From positions 1-61,291 of the forward strand of contig NZ_JAEA01000017.1 in NCBI RefSeq assembly GCF_000518665.1: DNA of 61,291 nt. The letters are read 5' to 3'. Position 1 is the first letter of the stretch; each line of letters begins with the position of its first letter. The translations under genes and the position numbers were made by a program. This DNA comes from Microvirga flocculans ATCC BAA-817. GTDB lineage: Bacteria > Pseudomonadota > Alphaproteobacteria > Rhizobiales > Beijerinckiaceae. Positions 9,821 through 18,808 of the stretch are shown one piece after another. Under the pieces are notes generated by a model. It saw only the letters and a program-made list of their open reading frames with translations. It made no database searches and was not told the DNA's origin.

Positions 9821-11158
9821 ATGGCCTCAGCAGCCGAGCAACTTGCGGCAAACCTCAACTTCGGCGCCATCGCCAAGGCCGATGAGCTGAAGAAGCGCAT
9901 CTGGTTCACCTTGGGCGCTCTCATCGTCTATCGTCTCGGCACCTATATCCCGCTCCCCGGCATCGACCCGGAAGCGCTCCGGCAGAGCTTCCAGAACGCC
10001 AGTGGCGGCGTGCTCGGCCTCTTCAACATGTTCTCGGGCGGCGCCGTGGAGCGCATGGCCATCTTCGCCCTGAACATCATGCCGTACATTTCGGCCTCGA
10101 TCATCGTTCAGCTCCTGACCTCCGTCCTGCCCTCGCTCGAGGCGCTCAAGAAGGAAGGGGAGGCGGGCCGCAAGATCCTGAACCAGTATACCCGCTACCT
10201 GACGGTCCTGCTGGCTCTGTTCCAGTCCTGGGGCATCGCGGTCGGCCTGCAGAGCTCCGGCTCCATCGTCCAGGCTCCCGGGCCGTTCTTCCTCATCTCG
10301 ACGGTCATCACGCTCACCGGCGGCACCCTGTTCCTCATGTGGCTCGGCGAGCAGATCACGTCCCGCGGCATCGGCAACGGCACGTCGCTGATCATCTTCG
10401 CGGGCATCGTGGCCAACCTGCCGACCGCCATCGCAGGCACTCTCGAGCTGGGACGCCAGGGTGCGATCTCCACGGGCCTGATCCTCGGCGTCATCGTGAT
10501 GGCCGTGGCGATCATCTATTTCGTGGTGTTCATGGAGCGCGCCCAGCGCCGCCTGCTCATCAATTATCCGAAGCGTCAGGTCGGGAACCGCATGTATGAG
10601 GGCCAGACCTCGTTCCTGCCGCTCAAGCTGAATACCTCGGGCGTGATCCCGCCGATTTTCGCCTCATCGCTTCTGCTGCTGCCGGCGACTATCGCGAGCT
10701 TCCAGACCGGTGCGGACGGAACGGGCTTCATCGCCACGCTCACGGCCTATCTGGGCCATGGCCGCCCCGCCTACATGTTCCTGTATGCGGCGCTGATCGT
10801 GTTCTTCGCTTTCTTCTATACGGCCATCGTCTTCAATCCGACGGAGACGGCGGACAACCTGAAGAAGCAGGGCGGCTTCATTCCGGGCATCCGCCCTGGC
10901 GAGCGCACGGCGGACTTCATCGACCAGGTCCTGACCCGCATCACGGTGCTGGGCGCGGCCTATCTCGTGATCATCTGCCTGATTCCCGAGTTGCTGGTGT
11001 CCTATGCGGCCCTGCCATTCTACTTTGGCGGCACTTCGCTTCTGATCGTGGTCTCTGTTACCATGGACACGGTCGCGCAGGTGCACGGACATTTGCTGGC
11101 TCACCAGTATGAGGGCCTCGTCAAGAAGGCGAAGCTGAAGGGTGCGCGCAGACGCTAA
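9821..11158 (+). CDS. secY: preprotein translocase subunit SecY
   Basis: 445 residues from ATG 9821 (MASAAEQLAANLNFG); an upstream in-frame ATG at 9779 adds residues unlike SecY. About ten transmembrane segments, the plug-region LPGIDPEAL, the signature ALNIMPYISASIIVQLL, and the cytoplasmic loop QGGFIPGIRPGERTADFI are visible. SecY is the protein-conducting channel for the Sec pathway. Its TAA stop is the first triplet of a palindromic repeat at 11156-11200. Confidence 0.99.
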   Translation: MASAAEQLAANLNFGAIAKADELKKRIWFTLGALIVYRLGTYIPLPGIDPEALRQSFQNASGGVLGLFNMFSGGAVERMAIFALNIMPYISASIIVQLLTSVLPSLEALKKEGEAGRKILNQYTRYLTVLLALFQSWGIAVGLQSSGSIVQAPGPFFLISTVITLTGGTLFLMWLGEQITSRGIGNGTSLIIFAGIVANLPTAIAGTLELGRQGAISTGLILGVIVMAVAIIYFVVFMERAQRRLLINYPKRQVGNRMYEGQTSFLPLKLNTSGVIPPIFASSLLLLPATIASFQTGADGTGFIATLTAYLGHGRPAYMFLYAALIVFFAFFYTAIVFNPTETADNLKKQGGFIPGIRPGERTADFIDQVLTRITVLGAAYLVIICLIPELLVSYAALPFYFGGTSLLIVVSVTMDTVAQVHGHLLAHQYEGLVKKAKLKGARRR

Positions 11159-11200
11159 GCGTTTTCCGGCGAAAGATCCGTTTCGCCGTCAGAAAATGCT
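11158..11200. repeat. palindromic repeat, family B (CGGCGAA type), copy 1
   Basis: CGGCGAAA (11167-11174) pairs perfectly with TTTCGCCG (11181-11188); outside it AGCGTTTTC (11158-11166) pairs with GAAAATGCT (11192-11200) with one G-T wobble. The same core appears at 34512-34552. The pattern GCATTTTC-CGGCGAA ... TTCGCCG-GAAAATGC is a widespread intergenic palindrome in Rhizobiales (resembling RIME-type elements). It occupies the secY-adk gap directly after the secY stop. Confidence 0.75.
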
Positions 11201-11301
11201 GTAAGCAATCAGAAGGGCCGATTCCCTGCGCGGGACGCGGCTCTTGAAATGGGACACCTCGCCTGGAGGCGAGCATTCTCGACGAAGTCAGGGGGGCGTC
11301 G

Positions 11302-11883
11302 ATGAGAATTATCCTGCTGGGGCCGCCTGGGGCCGGAAAAGGCACTCAGGCCGTTCGTCTGGTCGAAAGGCTGGGGATTCCTCAGCTTTCCACCGGCGAC
11401 ATGCTCCGCGCGGCCGTGGCTGCCGGCACGCCGGTCGGCCTCAAGGCCAAGGCCGTCATGGACCGGGGAGAGCTGGTGTCGGACGACATCGTCGTCGGCA
11501 TCATCGCCGACCGGATCGAGGAGCAGGACGCCAAGGGCGGTTTCATTCTCGACGGTTTCCCGAGGACCGTGGCGCAGGCCGAGGCCTTCGACCGCATGCT
11601 GGCAGACAAGGGCCTCAAGCTCGACGCCGTCATCGAGTTCAAGGTCAACGAGGGCGAGCTGGTCGACCGTATCGTCAAGCGCGCCAAGGAGACGGAAGCC
11701 CGCGGCGAGCCCGTCCGCAAGGACGACAACCCGGAGGTCTTCAAGACCCGCCTCGATGCCTACCGGAGCCAGACGGCCCCGCTCTCGGCCTATTACGAGC
11801 GCACCGGCATGCTGAAGACCGTCGACGGCATGAAGCCCATCGACGACGTGACCGACGCGATCAAGGGAATCCTGGGTCGTTGA
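11302..11883 (+). CDS. adk: adenylate kinase, short form
   Basis: 193 residues. P-loop [10 protein letters not shown] at about 7-16, STGDMLR substrate loop, FILDGFPRT motif at about 81-89 and [13 protein letters not shown] near the end. It lacks the long zinc/LID insertion, as expected for the short alphaproteobacterial type. Interconverts 2 ADP and ATP + AMP. The secY-adk-rpsM arrangement is conserved in the class. TCAGGGGGGCG precedes the ATG. Confidence 0.98.
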   Translation: MRIILLGPPGAGKGTQAVRLVERLGIPQLSTGDMLRAAVAAGTPVGLKAKAVMDRGELVSDDIVVGIIADRIEEQDAKGGFILDGFPRTVAQAEAFDRMLADKGLKLDAVIEFKVNEGELVDRIVKRAKETEARGEPVRKDDNPEVFKTRLDAYRSQTAPLSAYYERTGMLKTVDGMKPIDDVTDAIKGILGR

Positions 11884-11947
11884 AGAGGAGGGCTTGACGG
11901 ACGGGTTAATTTCCGATAACCGCAAGCTCTTGCACAAGAACCTGCAT

Positions 11948-11993
11948 ATCCGGAGGGTCTCATGGGAGGCCTCTCCGGATTGTTGTGTTTTTT
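11948..11993 (+). terminator. hairpin with downstream T-run after adk
   Basis: ATCCGGAG (11948-11955) pairs perfectly with CTCCGGAT (11973-11980) over an inner partially paired loop, followed by TGTTGTG and then TTTTTT at 11988-11993. The T-run is displaced a few bases, so termination may be partial. It separates secY-adk from the alpha section. Confidence 0.5.
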
Positions 11994-12076
11994 GCATGAA
12001 CCCGCGCAGGGGCCGGCCTCCACCGGACGCGCGATAACATAACCCGAAGCTTATGCTTCCCAAATGGAGACGGACG

Positions 12077-12445
12077 ATGGCCCGTATAGCAGGCGTCAAT
12101 ATCCCGACCGCCAAGCGCGTTGTGATCGCGCTTCAGTACATCCACGGCATTGGGCCCAAGAAGGCTCAGGAGATCATCGAGAAGGTCGGTATCCCGGCTG
12201 AGCGCCGCGTGAACCAGCTGACCGACGCCGAGGTTCTGGCCATCCGCGAGACGATCGACCGCGACTACATCGTGGAAGGCGACCTGCGCCGCGAAGTGTC
12301 CATGAACATCAAGCGCCTCATGGATCTCGCCGCCTACCGTGGCCTGCGCCATCGCCGCAGCCTTCCGGTCCGCGGCCAGCGCACGCACACCAATGCCCGC
12401 ACCCGCAAGGGCAAGGCGAAGCCGATCGCCGGCAAGAAGAAGTAA
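12077..12445 (+). CDS. rpsM: 30S ribosomal protein S13
   Basis: 122 residues from ATG 12077 ([15 protein letters not shown]); an upstream ATG adds eight unrelated residues. [20 protein letters not shown] is the conserved C-terminal RNA-binding stretch. S13 bridges to the 50S subunit and P-site tRNA. AATGGAGACGG serves as RBS. Confidence 0.98.
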   Translation: MARIAGVNIPTAKRVVIALQYIHGIGPKKAQEIIEKVGIPAERRVNQLTDAEVLAIRETIDRDYIVEGDLRREVSMNIKRLMDLAAYRGLRHRRSLPVRGQRTHTNARTRKGKAKPIAGKKK

Positions 12446-12453
12446 GGTTTCCC

Positions 12454-12480
12454 GGCCACCCCCGGCGGGTGGCCTTTTCT
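12454..12480 (+). terminator. rho-independent-like hairpin between rpsM and rpsK
   Basis: GGCCACCC (12454-12461) pairs perfectly with GGGTGGCC (12467-12474) over CCGGC and is followed by TTTTCT. Structurally it is a good intrinsic terminator, yet it lies between two genes normally co-transcribed, so it is best read as an attenuator or as a terminator with a new promoter for rpsK-rpoA-rplQ. Confidence 0.6.
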
Positions 12481-12523
12481 CCCGAGCGCCTGGCATGACG
12501 GGCGCGCTTGAAGGATATGAAGA

Positions 12524-12913
12524 ATGGCTAAAGAAGCGACCCGCGTCCGCCGCCGCGAACGCAAGAACATCGTTTCCGGCGTGGCGCATGTGAACGCCTC
12601 GTTCAACAACACCATGATCACCATCACGGACGCCCAGGGCAACACGATCTCCTGGTCCTCGGCCGGCGCGATGGGTTTCAAGGGTTCGCGTAAGTCGACC
12701 CCCTATGCGGCGCAGATCGCCGCCGAGGATGCGGCCCGCAAGGCTGCCGAGCATGGCATGCGCACCCTCGAGGTCGAGGTGTCCGGTCCCGGCTCCGGCC
12801 GTGAGTCCGCCCTGCGCGCCCTCCAGTCGGCCGGCTTCACCGTCACCTCGATCCGTGACGTGACGCCGATCCCGCACAACGGCTGCCGCCCGCGCAAGCG
12901 TCGCCGCGTCTAA
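12524..12913 (+). CDS. rpsK: 30S ribosomal protein S11
   Basis: 129 residues. [38 protein letters not shown] and the invariant end [15 protein letters not shown]11 forms part of the platform near the E-site mRNA. GGATATGAAG lies just before the ATG. Confidence 0.99.
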   Translation: MAKEATRVRRRERKNIVSGVAHVNASFNNTMITITDAQGNTISWSSAGAMGFKGSRKSTPYAAQIAAEDAARKAAEHGMRTLEVEVSGPGSGRESALRALQSAGFTVTSIRDVTPIPHNGCRPRKRRRV

Positions 12914-12922
12914 GGTTATCCG

Positions 12923-12947
12923 GCGCGTGGGTCCAAGACCCACGCGC
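12923..12947. promoter_or_regulatory. perfect 11-bp hairpin between rpsK and rpoA
   Basis: GCGCGTGGGTC (12923-12933) and GACCCACGCGC (12937-12947) form a perfect stem with a three-base CAA loop. No T-run follows. It is a likely mRNA stability, processing or attenuation element. Confidence 0.6.
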
Positions 12948-12964
12948 GTTCCGGTTTAAAGGCG

Positions 12965-12987
12965 GGCTTGAGGCCTCCCTTCAAGCC
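12965..12987. promoter_or_regulatory. second hairpin in the rpoA leader
   Basis: GGCTTGA (12965-12971) pairs with TCAAGCC (12981-12987) over GGCCTCCCT. It follows the perfect hairpin at 12923-12947 and ends 20 nt before the rpoA start, close enough to influence its ribosome binding. Confidence 0.4.
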
Positions 12988-13007
12988 GTACCTCATGAGG
13001 TGTGGTT

Positions 13008-14024
13008 GTGATCCAAAAGAACTGGCAAGAGCTGATTAAGCCGAACAAGCTTGAAGTCTCCCCGGGCGACGATCCGAAGCGGATCGCGACCGTCGTGGCG
13101 GAGCCTCTCGAGCGTGGCTTCGGCACGACGCTCGGCAACTCCCTGCGCCGGGTCCTGCTGTCGTCCCTCCAGGGCGCCGCCGTCACCGCGATTCATATCG
13201 ACGGCGTGCTGCACGAGTTCTCCTCCATCCCGGGCGTCCGCGAGGACGTGACGGATATCGTCCTCAACGTGAAGACGATCGCCATCAAGATGCAGGGCGA
13301 GGGCGCGAAGCGCATGACGCTCCGCAAGACCGGTCCGGGCGTCGTCACCGCAGGCGACATCAACACGGTCGGCGACGTTCAGATCCTGAACCCCGATCTC
13401 GTGCTCTGCACCCTCGACGAGGGCGCCGAGATCCGCATGGAGTTCACGGTCGATACCGGCAAGGGCTACGTTCCCGCCGAGCGCAACCGGACCGAGGACG
13501 CCCCGATCGGGCTCATCCCGGTCGACTCGCTCTACAGCCCGGTGAAGAAGGTCTCCTATCGGATCGAGAACACCCGCGAGGGCCAGATTCTCGACTACGA
13601 CAAGCTGATCATGACGGTCGAGACCAACGGCGCCGTGAGCCCTGAGGATGCCGTGGCCTATGCCGCCCGCATCCTGCAGGACCAGCTCCAGGTCTTCGTC
13701 AACTTCGAAGAGCCGCGCAAGGAAGAAGCCGCTGCCGCCGCGCCGCAGCTTCCGTTCAACCCGGCGCTCCTCAAAAAGGTCGACGAACTCGAGCTGTCGG
13801 TCCGTTCGGCGAACTGCCTGAAGAACGACAACATCGTCTATATCGGCGACCTCATCCAGAAGTCCGAGGCGGAAATGCTCCGCACCCCGAACTTCGGCCG
13901 CAAGTCGCTCAACGAGATCAAGGAAGTTCTGGCCGGCATGGGCCTGCACCTCGGCATGGACGTGCCGGGCTGGCCGCCGGAGAACATCGAAGATCTCGCG
14001 AAGCGCTTCGAAGAGCATTACTGA
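13008..14024 (+). CDS. rpoA: DNA-directed RNA polymerase subunit alpha
   Basis: 338 residues from GTG 13008, giving [15 protein letters not shown], the usual alphaproteobacterial N terminus; an in-frame GTG two codons upstream is too close to the GAGG at 12997-13000. N-terminal assembly domain ([20 protein letters not shown] at about 36-55), linker rich in Glu/Ala, and C-terminal helix-hairpin domain ([26 protein letters not shown]) that contacts activators and UP elements. Confidence 0.99.
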   Translation: MIQKNWQELIKPNKLEVSPGDDPKRIATVVAEPLERGFGTTLGNSLRRVLLSSLQGAAVTAIHIDGVLHEFSSIPGVREDVTDIVLNVKTIAIKMQGEGAKRMTLRKTGPGVVTAGDINTVGDVQILNPDLVLCTLDEGAEIRMEFTVDTGKGYVPAERNRTEDAPIGLIPVDSLYSPVKKVSYRIENTREGQILDYDKLIMTVETNGAVSPEDAVAYAARILQDQLQVFVNFEEPRKEEAAAAAPQLPFNPALLKKVDELELSVRSANCLKNDNIVYIGDLIQKSEAEMLRTPNFGRKSLNEIKEVLAGMGLHLGMDVPGWPPENIEDLAKRFEEHY

Positions 14025-14029
14025 GTTCC

Positions 14030-14063
14030 TTGAAGCCGCCTTTCCTCAGGGAGGCGGCTTCAA
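14030..14063. promoter_or_regulatory. perfect 12-bp hairpin between rpoA and rplQ
   Basis: TTGAAGCCGCCT (14030-14041) pairs with AGGCGGCTTCAA (14052-14063) around a ten-base loop. No T-run follows. Strongest intercistronic stem in the superoperon; probably protects or processes the rpoA mRNA 3' end. Confidence 0.6.
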
Positions 14064-14145
14064 AGCTGCCCCGCTCACGCGAGCGGCCAATTAAGAGAGA
14101 CGGCCGTACCTTGGCACGGCGGCCGCTAGATCAAGGAGAAAGCCA

Positions 14146-14568
14146 ATGCGTCACGGTTTCCGTGGTCGTCGCTTCAACCGCACGACCGAGCACCGCAAGG
14201 CCATGTTCGCCAATATGGCGGCTGCGCTGATCAAGCACGAGCAGATCGTCACCACCCTGCCGAAGGCCAAGGACCTGCGTCCTGTCGTCGAGAAGCTGAT
14301 CACCCTCGGCAAGCGCGGTGACCTGCATGCCCGCCGTCTCGCGATGTCCAAGCTGCGCGACGAGGCCATGGTCAAGAAGCTCTTCGACGTCCTTGGCAAG
14401 CGCTATCAGGACCGCAACGGCGGCTACACCCGCGTCCTGAAGGCCGGCTTCCGCTACGGCGACAACGCTCCGTTGGCGGTGATCGAGTTCGTCGACCGCG
14501 ACGTCGATGCGCGCGGCCAGGATTCGGGGCCGACCATGAAGGAAGAGATCATCGAAGCCGCTGAATGA
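14146..14568 (+). CDS. rplQ: 50S ribosomal protein L17
   Basis: 140 residues. [20 protein letters not shown] start and [21 protein letters not shown] block are diagnostic. A C-terminal extension ([20 protein letters not shown]) is usual in alphaproteobacteria. Last gene of the superoperon; AAGGAGAAAG is its RBS. Confidence 0.99.
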   Translation: MRHGFRGRRFNRTTEHRKAMFANMAAALIKHEQIVTTLPKAKDLRPVVEKLITLGKRGDLHARRLAMSKLRDEAMVKKLFDVLGKRYQDRNGGYTRVLKAGFRYGDNAPLAVIEFVDRDVDARGQDSGPTMKEEIIEAAE

Positions 14569-14592
14569 GCCTTCGCGATCTGATCGATCATC

Positions 14593-14619
14593 AAGGGCGG
14601 TCTTCGGACCGCCCTTTTT
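14593..14619 (+). terminator. rho-independent terminator after rplQ
   Basis: AAGGGCGGTC (14593-14602), TTCG tetraloop, GACCGCCCTT (14607-14616) and TTT. A textbook intrinsic terminator 24 nt after the rplQ stop, closing the ribosomal superoperon. Confidence 0.9.
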
Positions 14620-14735
14620 GTTTGCGACGGGCTTACGCCCTAATTTACAGGTTCGACCCGGTTTCTCGGGTTTGGCTTGGACTTTCGCGTCCCGAGTTTT
14701 ATCGAAGGACATCGCTGATCAAGGGATTCGTCGCT

Positions 14736-16142
14736 ATGCGCTTTTCACGGTTGCGCCTCTCCATTGCCGCTGCGGGACTGGTTTTTGGCCTGGCAGGGGC
14801 CCAGGCCCAGACGCAGCGCGTCGTGCCCGAGAGCAAGGCGCAGGTGCAGCTGTCCTTCGCGCCGGTGGTGCGGCAGACGGCGGGGGCCGTGGTCAACGTC
14901 TATGCCAAGCGTAACGAGCGGCGGCAGAATGCGGCCATGGAGGAATATTTCCGCCGCTTCTTCGGCGAGAACCTGCCCGGCATGCCGCGGGGACGGTCGC
15001 AGAGCTCCCTCGGCTCGGGCGTGATCGTCGATCCGTCGGGCCTCGTCATCACGAACAATCACGTGATCGACAACATGACCGAGGTGAAGGTCGCGCTTGC
15101 CGACAGGCGGGAATTCGAGGCCGACATCGTCCTGCGCGATCCCCGCACGGACATTGCCGTGCTGAAGCTAAAGGACGCCGCGAACCTCCAGGCCGTCGAG
15201 CTCGGGGACTCGGAAGCCCTGCAGGTGGGCGATATCGTTCTCGCCATCGGCAATCCCTTCGGTGTCGGCCAGACGGTGACGCAGGGCATCGTCTCGGCCC
15301 TGGCCCGCACCCAGGTTGGCATTTCCGACTACCAGTTCTTCATCCAGACGGATGCGGCCATCAATCCCGGCAATTCGGGCGGCGCGCTCATCGACATGAG
15401 CGGCCGCGTGGTGGGCATCAACACGGCCATCTATTCCCGCTCCGGCGGCAGCATCGGCATCGGATTCGCAGTGCCGTCCAGCATGGTCCGCGTGGTGCTC
15501 AATTCCGCCAAGGGCGGAGCGAAGAACGTGGTGCGGCCGTGGCTCGGAGCCCGCCTCCAGCCCGTCGACGGGGATATCGCCAGCGGTCTCGGCCTGGAAC
15601 GCCCGACCGGCGTTCTGGTGACGGCCGTCTATGACAAGGGGCCTGCGGCCGAGGCCGGCCTCAAGCGCGGCGATGCCATTCTCGCCGTCGACGGGCAGCC
15701 GGTCGATAACCCGGATTCCTTCGGCTATCGCTTCACCCTCAAGGGTACGCAGGGACAGGTTCCGCTCACCGTGCTCCGGAACGGCAAGCAAACCGCCATC
15801 CCGGTGAGGCTCATGCCGCCGCCGGAGAACCCGCCGCGGGATCCGATGCGGGGCCGCGCCCGCACGCCCTTCGCCGGCGCGACGCTCGTCAACATGTCGC
15901 CCGCGGTTGCCGACGAGCTCCAGATCGACATGTCCGACGACGGCGTGGTCATCGCGGACCTGGAGGAGCGCAGCGTCGCCGCAAGCGTCGGCTTCGAGAA
16001 GGGAGACCAGATCGTCGCCATCAACGGAGAGCGCCTGGCGAACACGAAGGATGCGGATCGCCTGATCAACCGCAATGGCGGCTATTGGGAGATCACCGTC
16101 AGCCGCGGCGGACGGGTCTTTACCACGGTGCTCGGACGATGA
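14736..16142 (+). CDS. degP: periplasmic Do/DegP-type serine protease
   Basis: 468 residues from ATG 14736, which begins with a Sec signal peptide (basic MRFSRLRLS, hydrophobic core, cleavage near AGAQAQ). Trypsin-like domain with catalytic triad His109 (NNHVID), Asp139 (RTDIAV) and Ser214 (NPGNSGGAL). Two PDZ domains follow, roughly 265-355 and 380-465. The family degrades or refolds misfolded periplasmic proteins. It starts 117 nt after the rplQ terminator, so has its own promoter, and overlaps the next GNAT gene by ATGA. Could equally be called MucD/DegQ. Confidence 0.93.
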   Translation: MRFSRLRLSIAAAGLVFGLAGAQAQTQRVVPESKAQVQLSFAPVVRQTAGAVVNVYAKRNERRQNAAMEEYFRRFFGENLPGMPRGRSQSSLGSGVIVDPSGLVITNNHVIDNMTEVKVALADRREFEADIVLRDPRTDIAVLKLKDAANLQAVELGDSEALQVGDIVLAIGNPFGVGQTVTQGIVSALARTQVGISDYQFFIQTDAAINPGNSGGALIDMSGRVVGINTAIYSRSGGSIGIGFAVPSSMVRVVLNSAKGGAKNVVRPWLGARLQPVDGDIASGLGLERPTGVLVTAVYDKGPAAEAGLKRGDAILAVDGQPVDNPDSFGYRFTLKGTQGQVPLTVLRNGKQTAIPVRLMPPPENPPRDPMRGRARTPFAGATLVNMSPAVADELQIDMSDDGVVIADLEERSVAASVGFEKGDQIVAINGERLANTKDADRLINRNGGYWEITVSRGGRVFTTVLGR

Positions 16143-16576
16143 GCAGGTGGACGATCTCGAACTCTCTCTCGCCTGCCGAGCTTGAGAAAGCCTATCGCTG
16201 GATCTCGGGGGAGAGCTATTGGGCCAAGGACCTGCCGCGCGCGTTCTTCGAGCGCTCTGTAGCGAATTCCCTGTGCTTTGCCTTGCGGGATACGGCCGGC
16301 GAGCTGCGCGGCTTTGCCCGCGTCGTGACGGACAAGGCGACTTTCGCCTATCTCTGCGACGTCTTCATCTGCCCAAGCATTCGCGGGCAGGGGGCGGGAA
16401 AGGCGCTGATCGGCGTAATCATGGAACACCCGGATTTGCAGGATCTGCGCCGCTGGATGCTGGCGACGCGCGATGCCCATGGGCTTTATGCGCAGTACGG
16501 CTTTTCCCCGCTGGAAAACCCTGAAAGGCTCATGCAGCGGCTGGACCATGACGTCTATGCGCGCCTAAGCTCTTAA
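16139..16576 (+). CDS. GNAT family N-acetyltransferase
   Basis: 145 residues from ATG 16139, overlapping the protease stop (ATGA). The acetyl-CoA binding segment VFICPSIRGQGAGKALIGVI at about 80-99 follows motif A (R/Q-x-x-G-x-G/A). The end GLYAQYGFSPLENPERLM is the typical GNAT motif B region. Substrate unknown; small molecules or protein amino groups are both possible. Four nt before rarA, so it is part of a degP-GNAT-rarA-crcB operon. Confidence 0.85.
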   Translation: MSRWTISNSLSPAELEKAYRWISGESYWAKDLPRAFFERSVANSLCFALRDTAGELRGFARVVTDKATFAYLCDVFICPSIRGQGAGKALIGVIMEHPDLQDLRRWMLATRDAHGLYAQYGFSPLENPERLMQRLDHDVYARLSS

Positions 16577-16580
16577 GGTC

Positions 16581-17903
16581 ATGAGCGACCTGTTCTCCTC
16601 CGCCGGCCTCGACCAGAACGCGCCGCGTCCGCTGGCGGACCGGATGCGGCCGACCAAACTCTCCGAGGTGGTGGGCCAGGATCACCTCGTGGGGGCGGAC
16701 GGAATCCTCACCCGGCTCATCGCCTCGAAATCCTTAGGGTCCCTGATTTTCTGGGGCCCGCCCGGCACCGGCAAGACGACGGTCGCCCGCCTGCTCGCCC
16801 ACGAGACCGACCTGCATTTCGACCAGATCTCTGCGATCTTCTCCGGCGTCGCCGACTTGAAGAAGGTGTTCGAGGCGGCCCGGCATCGCCGTTCCCTGGG
16901 CAAGGGCACGCTGCTCTTCGTGGACGAGATCCACCGCTTCAACCGCGCCCAGCTCGACGCCTTCCTGCCCGTCATGGAGGACGGCACGATCACGCTCGTC
17001 GGCGCGACCACGGAGAACCCGTCCTTCGAGTTGAATGCGGCGCTTCTTTCCCGCGCGCGGGTGCTGCTGTTCAAGTCCCTCGACGAGGAGGCGATCGGCA
17101 AGATCCTTACCAGAGCCGAGGAGATTACCGGAAAGGAGCTGCCGCTCGAGGCGGAGGCGCGCGCGTCCCTCGTGCGCATGGCCGATGGGGACGGGCGCGC
17201 CGTGCTGACGCTCGCGGAAGAAGTCTGGCGTTCGGCCAAGCCCGGCGAGGTCTTCGATGCGGAGCAGCTGCAGGAGATCATCCAGCGCCGCGCGCCGATC
17301 TACGACAAGGGGCAGGAGGGGCACTACAACCTTATCTCCGCCCTGCATAAGACCGTTCGCGGCTCCGACCCGGACGCCGCCCTCTACTACCTGGCCCGTA
17401 TGCTCGACGCCGGGGAGGACAGGCTTTTCATCGCCCGCCGTCTCGTGCGCATGGCGGTGGAAGACATCGGCCTTGCCGATCCCCAGGCCCTCGTGATCGC
17501 CAACGCGGCCAAGGACGCCTTCGATTTTCTCGGCTCGCCGGAAGGGGAGCTGGCTCTGGCGCAGGTGGCGGTCTATCTTGCCACCGCCCCGAAATCGAAT
17601 GCCGTCTACACCGCCTACAAGGCCGCGACGGCGGTGGCGAAGGAGCACGGCTCCCTCATGCCGCCGAAGACCATCCTCAACGCGCCCACCAAGCTCATGA
17701 AGAAAATCGGCTACGGCGCGACTTACCGCTACGATCACGACGAGCCGGACGCCTTCTCGGGCCAGGATTACTGGCCCGAGAAGCTCGGCCGGCAGTCCTT
17801 CTACGAGCCCGTGGATCGCGGCTTCGAGCGGGAGATCAGGAAGCGGCTCGACTGGTGGGAGAGGCTGCGCCGGGAGCGGCGAAGCCAGGATGGCGAGGAA
17901 TAG
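16581..17903 (+). CDS. rarA: replication-associated recombination protein A, AAA+ ATPase
   Basis: 440 residues. Walker A GPPGTGKT at 59-66, Walker B LLFVDEIHRFN, sensor GATTENPSFELNAALLSR, and the MgsA C-terminal tetramerisation domain (YDKGQEGHYNLISALHKT ... RRLVRMAVEDIGLADP). RarA acts at stalled replication forks together with RecA and SSB in characterised bacteria. Normal length, ATG start with AAGGTC nearby. Confidence 0.96.
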   Translation: MSDLFSSAGLDQNAPRPLADRMRPTKLSEVVGQDHLVGADGILTRLIASKSLGSLIFWGPPGTGKTTVARLLAHETDLHFDQISAIFSGVADLKKVFEAARHRRSLGKGTLLFVDEIHRFNRAQLDAFLPVMEDGTITLVGATTENPSFELNAALLSRARVLLFKSLDEEAIGKILTRAEEITGKELPLEAEARASLVRMADGDGRAVLTLAEEVWRSAKPGEVFDAEQLQEIIQRRAPIYDKGQEGHYNLISALHKTVRGSDPDAALYYLARMLDAGEDRLFIARRLVRMAVEDIGLADPQALVIANAAKDAFDFLGSPEGELALAQVAVYLATAPKSNAVYTAYKAATAVAKEHGSLMPPKTILNAPTKLMKKIGYGATYRYDHDEPDAFSGQDYWPEKLGRQSFYEPVDRGFEREIRKRLDWWERLRRERRSQDGEE

Positions 17904-17906
17904 CCA

Positions 17907-18293
17907 GTGAAAGCCTACCTCCTCGTCTTCCTCGGCGCCGGAATCGGCGGAGCCCTGCGCCATGGCGTGAATGTCGGCTGCGCCCGGATATGCGGAACGG
18001 CATTTCCCTGGGGCACGCTGACGGTCAACGTCGTCGGTTCCTTCGTCATGGGAGCGCTCGCCGCATGGCTCGCCTTCCGGGCAGGCGAGGGGTGGAGCCA
18101 GCCTCTGCGGCTTTTCCTGACCACCGGCATCCTCGGTGGCTTCACGACGTTCTCGGCCTTTTCCCTCGATGCGGTGCTGATCTGGGAGCGGGGGCAGGCT
18201 GGGCTCGCGCTCGGCTATGTAGCGGCGTCCTTGGTCTTGTCCGTTGCAGGACTAGCGCTAGGGCTTGCGCTCGTACGGACGATGGCGGCCTAA
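17907..18293 (+). CDS. crcB: fluoride ion channel CrcB/Fluc
   Basis: 128 residues, GTG start three nt after the rarA stop. Four transmembrane helices; signatures GAGIGGALRH, TLTVNVVGSFVMG (Asn for fluoride coordination) and GGFTTFSAF. Exports fluoride as a dimer of antiparallel subunits. No room for a fluoride riboswitch upstream, so it is read through from rarA. Its TAA overlaps the stop of the opposite gene at 18290-18293. Confidence 0.95.
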   Translation: MKAYLLVFLGAGIGGALRHGVNVGCARICGTAFPWGTLTVNVVGSFVMGALAAWLAFRAGEGWSQPLRLFLTTGILGGFTTFSAFSLDAVLIWERGQAGLALGYVAASLVLSVAGLALGLALVRTMAA

Positions 18294-18763
18294 CGAGCGG
18301 TCCTTGCTTCTTTCGAAATGCGCTTGCTGAACCGCATCTTCGCGTGCTCGTGGGCAAGAACGATCTGCGGTTTCAGGCTGTCGAAGGTGGGCACCGTGAG
18401 GCCCGCGACGGCAACCCAGCCCATCCAGGCGTAGACAGGATGGGGCATCAGCCGGTCGCGCAGGGAGAAGTCATGGCCCGTATCCACGCAGCGGCCCTTC
18501 GCAGGGCGCGGTGGCGTCGGCCCGAACAACCGCGCGTATTCCTTTTTCGGCAAGCCGATATTCACCCGGAAGCTTCCGTCGATGCTCAGCTGGCTTGCGT
18601 GGTCGTTGATGCTGTCCCGATGCTTGACGGTCAGAAAGTAAACACCGTTCGGAAGTTGCCGTTCGGGATTATGGAAAAAGGCCGTCTCGCCCCAGGCCTT
18701 CTGCTCCACGATGCCGGGAAGCGTGTCGAGAATGTAGGCTCTGATGTCGTCGATCCTTATCAT
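18290..18763 (-). CDS. DUF6194 family protein
   Basis: 157 residues, cytoplasmic, no signal peptide. The opening IDDIRAYILDTLPGIVEQKAWGE and the stretch FFHNPERQLPNGVYFLTVKHRD resemble the DUF6194 family as I recall it; function unknown. C-terminal HPVYAWMGWVAVAGLTVPTF is hydrophobic but interrupted. Convergent with crcB with a four-base overlap. Adjacent WYL regulator gene is read in the same direction 45 nt upstream. Confidence 0.7.
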   Translation of the reverse strand: MIRIDDIRAYILDTLPGIVEQKAWGETAFFHNPERQLPNGVYFLTVKHRDSINDHASQLSIDGSFRVNIGLPKKEYARLFGPTPPRPAKGRCVDTGHDFSLRDRLMPHPVYAWMGWVAVAGLTVPTFDSLKPQIVLAHEHAKMRFSKRISKEARTAR

Positions 18764-18808
18764 CCCAGTATCATTCTTTAAATGGTGAGGAGGTCTGCAT
18801 CTATCCGT

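Noticed and set aside
17880..17906. Fluoride riboswitch ahead of crcB
   Set aside because: Only three bases separate rarA and crcB; no space for the structure.
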